From the NCBI GenBank assembly GCA_031258915.1, contig JAIRMD010000061.1:1-13268 (forward strand): 13,268 nucleotides of DNA, in the 5' to 3' direction. Below the pieces are notes generated by a model. It ran no database searches, had not been told where the DNA came from, and was given only the letters and a program-made list of their open reading frames with translations. Position numbers and translations under genes: made by a program. Position 1 is the stretch's first letter. Each line of letters starts with the position of its first letter. The DNA comes from Prevotellaceae bacterium (GTDB lineage: Bacteria; Bacteroidota; Bacteroidia; Bacteroidales; UBA932). Shown here in pieces: positions 6,386 to 13,268 of this stretch.

Positions 6386-7213
6386 ATGAAAACAAAAAAT
6401 GTTGCTTTAGCAGTTTTTCTAATTGTTGCCGCAAACGTTATTACATTTTGTCAAACTAAAAAAGCAAAATCTGTGGAAAAAATTGTCCTCATCGAAACTT
6501 CCCTCGGCAGCATCAGGGTAAAGCTGTACAACGAAACGCCGCTGCACCGCGACAACTTCCTCAAGCTGGCGGGCGAATGCTTCTACGACAGCCTAATCTT
6601 TCACCGCGTCATCGGCGGGTTCATGGCGCAAGCCGGCGATCCCAGCTCCCGCAACCCTCAGCCCGGGCAGCGCTACGGGTCGGGAGGGCCGGGCTACACT
6701 ATTCCGGCGGAAATAAACCCCGCGCAGTTCATCCACAAGAAAGGAGCGCTTTCGGCAGCCCGCACCGGCGATCAGGTAAACCCGGAGAGGCAATCGTCCG
6801 GCTCGCAGTTCTACATCGTGCAGGGCAGGGTAGCCAACGACCAGGAGCTTACGCAAACGGAGATGAACATCAGCCAGCAGCCGCTGCAAAGCATGTTCAA
6901 CCAAATGCTTACCGAAAAAATGCAGGCTTTGCAGGCGCAAGGCGCAAAAATTAATCAGGATTCGCTGGTGAGCGATGTCCGCCAAAAGGTAATGGCAGCG
7001 TGGGAGAGCATGGAAAAATTTGCCTACACGCCCGAGCAGCGCGAAGCCTACAAAACCATCGGTGGAACGCCATTTTTGGACGGCGCGTACACCGTCTTCG
7101 GCGAGGTAATAGAGGGGTTAGACGTGGTGGACAGCATTGCCACCGTAGAAACCCAGCCCGGCGACCGCCCCACGGTGGATGTGTTTATCCTCAAAATGAC
7201 GGTGGAGGAGTAG
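6386..7213 (+). CDS. Exported cyclophilin-type peptidyl-prolyl cis-trans isomerase
   Basis: This catalyses cis-trans isomerisation of X-Pro bonds, probably in the periplasm. The open frame begins at 6353, but the ATG at 6386 gives a clean signal peptide (MKTKNVALAVFLIVAANVIT) and 275 residues. Cyclophilin motifs occur in order: FHRVI (72-76, catalytic Arg74), FMAQAGD (79-85), SSGSQFYI (137-144) and DGAYTVFGEVIEG (232-244). An insertion of about 75 residues (~150-225), rich in Gln, Glu and Lys and probably helical, separates the SQFYIVQG strand from the FGEV strand; such inserts are known in Bacteroidota cyclophilins. The cysteine at 22 is preceded by F, not a good lipobox, so a soluble or loosely attached protein is more likely than a lipoprotein. 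It is not obviously in an operon with enolase, which has its own promoter. Confidence 0.92.
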   Translation: MKTKNVALAVFLIVAANVITFCQTKKAKSVEKIVLIETSLGSIRVKLYNETPLHRDNFLKLAGECFYDSLIFHRVIGGFMAQAGDPSSRNPQPGQRYGSGGPGYTIPAEINPAQFIHKKGALSAARTGDQVNPERQSSGSQFYIVQGRVANDQELTQTEMNISQQPLQSMFNQMLTEKMQALQAQGAKINQDSLVSDVRQKVMAAWESMEKFAYTPEQREAYKTIGGTPFLDGAYTVFGEVIEGLDVVDSIATVETQPGDRPTVDVFILKMTVEE

Positions 7214-7229
7214 AGATGCGCTGAAAAGG

Positions 7230-7255
7230 GCGCAGCTCAAATTGCCGCGCTGCGC
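7230..7255 (+). terminator. Possible hairpin terminator after the cyclophilin gene
   Basis: The arms gcgcagc (7230-7236) and gctgcgc (7249-7255) form a perfect 7-bp stem with a 12-base loop, starting 17 bases past the stop. No T run follows, so termination is only a possibility. Confidence 0.35.
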
Positions 7256-7339
7256 TATGCCCACGATGCTTATTGACAACTTAACAGGCGCTGTTCAAAA
7301 AAAAGTTCTCCCGCGCATCCAAAATACAAGTAAATACGC

Positions 7340-7347
7340 TACCTTTG
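7340..7347 (+). promoter_or_regulatory. Enolase promoter -7 element
   Basis: TACCTTTG is an exact TAnnTTTG match, placed ~78 bases before the enolase ATG. No clear TTTG is visible at the expected -33 position (around 7316-7320). The AT-rich leader (7360-7425) is typical of strongly expressed Bacteroidota genes, which often lack a Shine-Dalgarno sequence. Confidence 0.55.
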
Positions 7348-7425
7348 CGCATCTTGGCTCGCATAAAAAATAAGTAAAATTAAATTACCGAAAAATTCAG
7401 TGTAACACAAAAAACAGTAGAAATC

Positions 7426-8715
<1,290 letters not shown>

Positions 8716-8722
8716 ATAGCCC

Positions 8723-8764
8723 GGTGGTGCCCATGTTTCTACTTAATGAAATATAGGCACCACC
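8723..8764 (+). terminator. Long hairpin between convergent enolase and S9 peptidase genes
   Basis: The arms ggtggtgcc (8723-8731) and ggcaccacc (8756-8764) pair over 9 bp. After one mismatch, an inner stem of seven more pairs (8733-8739 with 8748-8754, one G-U) leaves an 8-base loop. It starts 7 bases after the enolase stop and is followed by ttt, so it most likely ends the enolase transcript; its symmetry could also serve the convergent gene. Confidence 0.7.
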
Positions 8765-8818
8765 TTTCTCCTCTCCAAAAATATCACGGTAAAAGCACGC
8801 TGCTCTTTACATCGCTAC

Positions 8819-11335
8819 CTACTTATTCGGGTACAGGCTGTCCCACCACGAGGGGTCGTCCTGTAGCCACTTGGCAAACCATGCGTATATAGAGTAGTTC
8901 CACTCTAACCGGCGCTTGTAGGTAGCAATGCCGTGGTTCTCGCCCTTTACCCTTATGAACTCCACCGGACGGCCAAGAATCTTTAGCGCGGTGTACATCT
9001 GTATGCTCTCGCCTACGGGCACGTTGGTGTCCTCCATGCCGTGGAGCAGCAGGAGCGGCGTTCTCACCTTGTCGGCGTTGAACAGCGGGCTTTGCTCTAT
9101 GTACAGCTCGCGGTTGTTCCACGGGTAGCTGCCGGCGCTGGCCGCTGCGCTGTAGGCGTAGCCCCAGTAGCCCTCGCCCCAGTAGCTGGCTAAGGAGCTG
9201 ATGCCCGCGTGCGACACGGCGGCGGCGAACATGTCGGTAACCGTTTGCAGGTACATGGTCATGAACCCGCCGTAGGATGCGCCTATGCACCCTACTTTCT
9301 TTTCGTTGATGAAGTCGTGCTCCGCCGCAAACTTTTTAGCGCCCTCAACTATGTCATCGGCGGTGCGCTTCCCCCACGCGTTGACGTGCCGCGCCGAGAA
9401 CTCCTGCCCGAAGCCCGTTGTCCCGCTGGGCTGAAGCGTATACACCACGTAGCCCAGCGCAGCGTAAACGTGCAGCGGGTACGAGAACTCCAGCTGCCTC
9501 GCGGTGGGGTGCGTGCCGCCGTAGTAGTAAACTATCAGCGGGTACTTTTTGGCGGCATCAAAGTTCGGGGGCAGGTAGTAGCGCCCGCTGATGGGCGTGC
9601 CGTCGGAGGCCGTAAAATTCCAATCGATAACCTTGCCGAGCGTTACGTCCGCGAGCCGCTCCCTTGAGGGGTCGCTAATCAGCGTCTGCTTGCCGGTCTT
9701 CAGGTCGTAGGTGTAGGCTTTAGTCGAGCTGGAGGCGCTCACCCCCACGTAAACGGCTGTGGCGCCATTCTTTGCCGACGAAAAAGACCTGATAACGTCC
9801 TCCTGCAAGCTGAGCTTGGTGAACGTTCGCTTCGCAACGCTGTACCTGTACACGTTCTCGTAGTCGGCCTCCGTGACGGTCATGTATACTTCGTCGTCCG
9901 AGCGCCACGTTGCCCGCTCAACGGAGGGGTCAAAGCTTTTGGTGAGCGCCTCCACCTGCCTGTCGGCGATGTTCATTATGAAGGCCTCTTGCTCGTAGCT
10001 GTTGGCAATTACCCCCGGCGGGACGTTCAGCGCCGCGCCGCCAAAGGCATCGGGCGCTCCCATGATGAGGATTTTTTGGCCGCTGGGCGAAAATCTCGCC
10101 GAGTAAGCGTACTTTTCGTCCTTCCACAGCGTGTCAACCTTGAGCGTCTCTACGTTCATCATGAGCAGCGAAGATTTCCGGAAAGGTCTTTCGGTAATCT
10201 GCTCGTCGCTCACGGTGAAGAGCAGGTAGCGTGAGTCGCGGCTAATATCGTTGAGGGAGGTTGTCCGCTTGCCGTACGTCAGCCGACGGTTAACGCCTGT
10301 GGCCAAGTCGTACCGGTAGAGGTAGTACCTGTCCATGTACCCTTCCTGCCGGTCTTCCGGCGATTTCAGGATGAGCAAATCCCCCTTGCGGTCCTCGTAG
10401 GATTCCTTTACCGTGTAAATCAGGTACTGCTCGTTGGGGGCAATGCGGAAGGCTTCCTTAGGAATATTGGCGGCGATAATGCTTTCGCTCATCGCTTCGG
10501 GGTCAACGCTGATGAGGGCGTTGCCATTTCCCCGCTGCGCCGTGTAGTACAGCTTGTCGGACGTGGGCATCCAGTGCATGGCCTTGTCTATGTGCTGCTT
10601 TTTCCCCGTTTTTGTGTCGTACAACTCCGCGTAGCGCGACGAGCTTCCTCCTTCGGCCACGTTGCTGTAGCTCAGCACTGCGAAGCGACCGTTTGGCGAA
10701 ATGCTTCCGCCCGAAATTTTCGTGCCCTCCACAATGTCGTTGATGCTGATAAGCCTTTTGCTGCCGTACTCCGTCAGGTTTGCCAAGCTGTCCTTGGCCT
10801 CCACCTCAATGCGCATCGACTCCTGCGGGATTTTTGACGTTGCAAGGCTCAGGTACTTCACGGAGAGTTCGGTGGTGCCCGGGTTTACGGTTAGCTCCTT
10901 TTTTGTAGGTTTAGCGTTTTGCAGGCTGTCCTCAGCTGTTGTTTTCGATGCTTCCTTTTTGCCGTTCACGTACAGCTCCAGCAGCCCGGGGGCGGTAATG
11001 CTCACCGTCAGCTTTGCGTGCCGGTCAACGTTCACGTTGAAGGCGAAAAAGCGCAGCTCGCTGCCCTTCTCTGCCTTGGGGAAGAATATGTGGTGCGAGG
11101 TGTCGGCGGAAATTTCGCTTACAAAGCTCTTCTTTTCGACGAGAAAATCCGTTTCGAGCAGCGTTTTTTCCTCAAACTTTTCTCCCTTGAGGTTTGCGCT
11201 GTCCGTCATAAACGGGTTGCTCACGGTAACCGGAGCCGTTGCGCGTACCTTTGAGATGTTGAGCTTGCTTTGGGCAGCCGTGTGCCCCCACGCAAGCAGG
11301 CAGGCCAGCGTGGCAGGTAGCAGGGATGTTTTCAT
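8819..11335 (-). CDS. Exported S9-family (prolyl oligopeptidase/DPP-like) serine peptidase
   Basis: This 838-residue protein begins with a Sec signal peptide (MKTSLLPATLACLLAWGHTAAQ), so it probably acts in the periplasm on short peptides. An N-terminal beta-sandwich-like region (~70-190) is followed by a beta-propeller (~200-570) with PD40-like repeats such as GSISPNGRFAVLSY, DISRDSRYLLFTVSD and ARFSPSGQKILIMG. The C-terminal alpha/beta-hydrolase domain (~590-838) has the nucleophile elbow GASYGGF with Ser687, HGMEDTNVPV with Asp769 and GENHG with His801, a complete catalytic triad. Length and layout match the large S9 peptidases of Bacteroidota, which help break down peptides for amino-acid use. 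The substrate preference (dipeptidyl versus acylaminoacyl) cannot be read from the sequence. It lies 51 bases downstream of sdhB on the same strand, so read-through from sdhB is possible. Confidence 0.93.
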   Translation of the reverse strand: MKTSLLPATLACLLAWGHTAAQSKLNISKVRATAPVTVSNPFMTDSANLKGEKFEEKTLLETDFLVEKKSFVSEISADTSHHIFFPKAEKGSELRFFAFNVNVDRHAKLTVSITAPGLLELYVNGKKEASKTTAEDSLQNAKPTKKELTVNPGTTELSVKYLSLATSKIPQESMRIEVEAKDSLANLTEYGSKRLISINDIVEGTKISGGSISPNGRFAVLSYSNVAEGGSSSRYAELYDTKTGKKQHIDKAMHWMPTSDKLYYTAQRGNGNALISVDPEAMSESIIAANIPKEAFRIAPNEQYLIYTVKESYEDRKGDLLILKSPEDRQEGYMDRYYLYRYDLATGVNRRLTYGKRTTSLNDISRDSRYLLFTVSDEQITERPFRKSSLLMMNVETLKVDTLWKDEKYAYSARFSPSGQKILIMGAPDAFGGAALNVPPGVIANSYEQEAFIMNIADRQVEALTKSFDPSVERATWRSDDEVYMTVTEADYENVYRYSVAKRTFTKLSLQEDVIRSFSSAKNGATAVYVGVSASSSTKAYTYDLKTGKQTLISDPSRERLADVTLGKVIDWNFTASDGTPISGRYYLPPNFDAAKKYPLIVYYYGGTHPTARQLEFSYPLHVYAALGYVVYTLQPSGTTGFGQEFSARHVNAWGKRTADDIVEGAKKFAAEHDFINEKKVGCIGASYGGFMTMYLQTVTDMFAAAVSHAGISSLASYWGEGYWGYAYSAAASAGSYPWNNRELYIEQSPLFNADKVRTPLLLLHGMEDTNVPVGESIQMYTALKILGRPVEFIRVKGENHGIATYKRRLEWNYSIYAWFAKWLQDDPSWWDSLYPNK

Positions 11336-11386
11336 AATGGCGCGGATTATTTTTGGGGGGTTACAAATTGAGAATTTTTTATTTTG

Positions 11387-12160
11387 CTAATCTTGCAGCT
11401 TTGCGAGCAAGAACTCGCGGTTGAGGCGGGCAATGTGGGCAATGGAAATGCTTTTGGGGCACTCGGCCTCGCAAGCCTGCGTGTTGGTGCAGGAGCCAAA
11501 CCCCAGCTCGTCCATTTTGGCCACCATAGCCTTTGCGCGGCGGGCGGCCTCTACCCTGCCCTGGGGCAGGAGCGCCAGCGAGCTCACGCGGGCGGCAACA
11601 AACAGCATCGCCGAGCTGTTTTTGCACGTAGCAACGCACGCTCCGCAGCCCACGCACGCGGCGGCATCCATGCTCTCGTCGGCCTTAGGCTTGGGGATGG
11701 GGATGGCGTTGCCGTCGGGCACGCCGCCGGTGTTGACGGAGATAAACCCGCCGGCCTGCAAAATTTTGTCAAACGCGCCGCGATCTACCACCAAGTCCTT
11801 CACCACCGGAAATCCGCGGCTGCGCCAAGGCTCAACGGTGATAACGTCGCCATCTTTGAACTTGCGCATGTGCAGCTGGCAGGTGGTAACATCGTCGTCG
11901 GGGCCGTGCGCACGCCCGTTGATGTAGAGCGAGCACATGCCGCAAATGCCCTCGCGGCAGTCGTGGTCAAAGGCCACGGGGCCGCGGCAGCCCTTGTCGA
12001 AGGTTACGGCCTCCTTCTTCTCGCGTATCAGCTGCTCATTGAGTATATCCATCATCTCCAAAAATGAAGAATCCGGCGAAATATTGGACACCTTGTACGC
12101 TTCAAAGTGGCCTTTTGCTTTTGCGTTTTCTTGACGCCAAACTTTTAGTGTAAGATTCAT
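11387..12160 (-). CDS. sdhB: Succinate dehydrogenase / fumarate reductase iron-sulfur subunit
   Basis: This subunit carries electrons between the flavin of SdhA/FrdA and the quinone site in SdhC, at the inner face of the cytoplasmic membrane. The 257 residues show all three cluster sites. The [2Fe-2S] ferredoxin domain has C68, C73, C76 (CREGICGMC) and C94. The C-terminal domain has C169, C172, C175, C179 (CVGCGACVATC) and then C224, C230, C234 (ending CP), which together provide the [4Fe-4S] and [3Fe-4S] ligands. Everything needed for function is present. The odd point is context: the usual sdhC-sdhA genes are not directly upstream, where there is a 247-base non-coding gap and then pstA. A promoter-like sequence ~42 bases before the ATG suggests independent transcription. 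Sequence alone does not separate succinate dehydrogenase from fumarate reductase direction. Confidence 0.95.
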   Translation of the reverse strand: MNLTLKVWRQENAKAKGHFEAYKVSNISPDSSFLEMMDILNEQLIREKKEAVTFDKGCRGPVAFDHDCREGICGMCSLYINGRAHGPDDDVTTCQLHMRKFKDGDVITVEPWRSRGFPVVKDLVVDRGAFDKILQAGGFISVNTGGVPDGNAIPIPKPKADESMDAAACVGCGACVATCKNSSAMLFVAARVSSLALLPQGRVEAARRAKAMVAKMDELGFGSCTNTQACEAECPKSISIAHIARLNREFLLAKLQD

Positions 12161-12201
12161 AGCGATTTTTACAGTTGGTTTACTCTTTTCACTTCACCAT
12201 G

Positions 12202-12233
12202 CAAAATTAGATGAAAAACCTCAGTTTTCCAAG
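12202..12233 (-). promoter_or_regulatory. Promoter of sdhB
   Basis: The minus strand reads CTTG (complement of 12230-12233), 20 bases, then TAATTTTG (complement of 12202-12209). This is the Bacteroidota TTTG-N(19-21)-TAnnTTTG pattern with one -33 mismatch. It lies ~42 bases before the sdhB start, implying that sdhB is not simply the tail of an sdhCAB transcript. Confidence 0.6.
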
Positions 12234-12263
12234 CGCATCGCATAAAAATTATTCCTCGCCTTC

Positions 12264-12288
12264 TTCCAGCGTATGAGCTTAGCTGGAA
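12264..12288. other. Hairpin in the pstA-sdhB gap
   Basis: The arms ttccagc (12264-12270) and gctggaa (12282-12288) pair over 7 bp with an 11-base loop, about 120 bases beyond the pstA stop and upstream of the sdhB promoter. It could end pstA transcription, but the run of T on the minus strand comes ~15 bases later, so the call is weak. The rest of the 12161-12407 gap shows no gene, no recognisable pstB start and no sdhA end. Confidence 0.3.
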
Positions 12289-12407
12289 CATCGCGCAGCT
12301 TTATTCGGCTTCAACCGGCTCGCCAACGCCCGATATACGTACTCATCAACCCAAAACGGCCACTTTAGCGGCGCTGTTAGGGCATTTCAGGTAGAAAAGC
12401 GCTCGCA

Positions 12408-13265
12408 TCAGCTTGCTCCGGCTTTTTTTCGCCCAAAGCTGCGCCGCAGCGTGCTTGCCAGCATATTCATCAAGAAAACGATGACGATTAAGACCAGCGC
12501 CGTACCGTAGGCAATGGGGCGCGAAGCCTCAATGTCTGTTCCGCCGGTGGCAATGACGTACAGGTGGTAGGGTAGCGCCATTACCTGATCGAAAATGCTA
12601 TGGGGCAGCTTAGGCAAAAAGTAGGCCGCCACCGTAAACAGGATAGGCGCCGTTTCGCCCGAAACCCGGCCAATGGCCAAAATCAGCCCCGTAATAATGT
12701 TGGGAAAAGCCGCTGGCAGCGTAACCCGCATGATGGTTTGCAGCTTGCTGGCCCCCAGCGCCAGGCTGCCGGTGCGGTAGTAGCCGGGTATGGCCTTGAG
12801 CGCCTCCTCGGTGGTGCGGATAATCAGCGGTAAAATCAGCAGGCCAAGGGTACAGGAGCCGGCAATGATGGAGTCGCCAAACCCAAAGGAGTTGACGAAT
12901 AGCGTCATGCCAAACAGCCCAAAGATGATGGAGGGGATGCCTCCGAGATTGTTGGTCATGATGCGGATAAACCTAACCACCAGCCCGTTGCCTGCATACT
13001 CGCTAATGTATATGCCGGACATAAGCCCAATGGGGAAAGCAAAAATGACGCTGCCGACAATCAGGCACAGCGTCCCGACAATGGCCGGAAATATGCCGCC
13101 GGAAGTCATACCATCGGCCGGAGCAGTGGTGAGGAACTCCCAGCTGATGGCGCTCGCGCCGTTGTACGCTATGAAGCCCAACATCCAGAGCAGTATTCCA
13201 ACCACCAGCAGGCTCAAGCCGCGAAAAAGGGCAAAGGCTATTTTTTGCTTTACATTTTTATCCAT
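12408..13265 (-). CDS. pstA: Phosphate ABC transporter permease PstA
   Basis: This is one of the two membrane subunits of the high-affinity phosphate importer PstSCAB, pairing with PstC in the cytoplasmic membrane. The 285 residues contain about six hydrophobic segments: the first near 14-36 (LSLLVVGILLWMLGFIAY), others around 60-85, 110-130, 135-150, 190-215 and 255-275. The permease-ATPase coupling loop is visible as EEALKAIPGYYRTGSLALGA followed by the family pattern LPAAFPNIITGLILAIGRVSGETAP. NNLGGIPSIIFGLFG is also typical of PstA. The ATG lies three bases from the window edge, so the ORF is complete, and pstC would be expected just upstream, outside the window. Unusually, no pstB follows; the next gene is sdhB after a 247-base gap. 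Confidence 0.93.
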   Translation of the reverse strand: MDKNVKQKIAFALFRGLSLLVVGILLWMLGFIAYNGASAISWEFLTTAPADGMTSGGIFPAIVGTLCLIVGSVIFAFPIGLMSGIYISEYAGNGLVVRFIRIMTNNLGGIPSIIFGLFGMTLFVNSFGFGDSIIAGSCTLGLLILPLIIRTTEEALKAIPGYYRTGSLALGASKLQTIMRVTLPAAFPNIITGLILAIGRVSGETAPILFTVAAYFLPKLPHSIFDQVMALPYHLYVIATGGTDIEASRPIAYGTALVLIVIVFLMNMLASTLRRSFGRKKAGAS

Positions 13266-13268
13266 TCC

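Noticed and set aside
10701..11390. 229-codon plus-strand open frame opposite the S9 peptidase N-terminus
   Set aside because: It is Ser/Phe-rich antisense of a coding gene with a convincing signal peptide and domain series on the minus strand; no independent start signal or family.
12295..12405. Short minus-strand frame in the pstA-sdhB gap (…YVYRALASRLKPNKAARC…)
   Set aside because: About 36 codons, with no ATG start and no resemblance I can support to PstB or SdhA; retained only as unexplained non-coding sequence.

Overview
The window looks like chromosomal DNA from a member of the Bacteroidota (Bacteroidales-like). The evidence is the gene content: a MauE/DoxX-type protein of the BT_3928 kind, a patatin-Omp85 fusion, a large S9 peptidase, a periplasmic cyclophilin and a class-B-type succinate dehydrogenase iron-sulfur subunit. 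Several upstream regions also carry TAnnTTTG -7 elements typical of the phylum. Most of it is ordinary housekeeping and envelope DNA. I found no rRNA, tRNA, CRISPR array or complete mobile element, and no convincing new multi-gene system.

Layout. Bases 1-1673 (+) hold the 3' part of a secreted or envelope protein with a carboxypeptidase-regulatory-like domain and a HExxH zinc-peptidase motif. It is translationally coupled (ATGA) to a small lipoprotein gene. GC content falls sharply at about base 900 and stays low through the lipoprotein gene. Bases 1674-2388 are a graveyard: a GC-rich hairpin, a degraded second copy of part of the metallopeptidase gene, the promoter and first ~33 codons of an aspartyl-tRNA synthetase gene (opposite strand, frameshifted and truncated), and the decayed 3' end of an IS4-family transposase. 

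Bases 2389-6190 (-) encode a DoxX/MauE-thioredoxin-like membrane protein and a patatin-like phospholipase fused to an outer-membrane barrel. They are separated by a spacer with four exact copies of a 9-bp word. Bases 6386-8715 (+) encode a cyclophilin and enolase. A strong hairpin separates enolase from the convergent S9 peptidase (8819-11335, -). Upstream of that on the minus strand lie sdhB (11387-12160) and pstA (12408-13265).

The main irregularities are the relic region at 1.7-2.3 kb, which records illegitimate recombination next to a possibly mosaic metallopeptidase/lipoprotein pair, and the 12161-12407 gap. On either side of that gap, sdhB lacks an upstream sdhA and pstA lacks a downstream pstB. 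A good promoter directly in front of sdhB suggests it is transcribed on its own.
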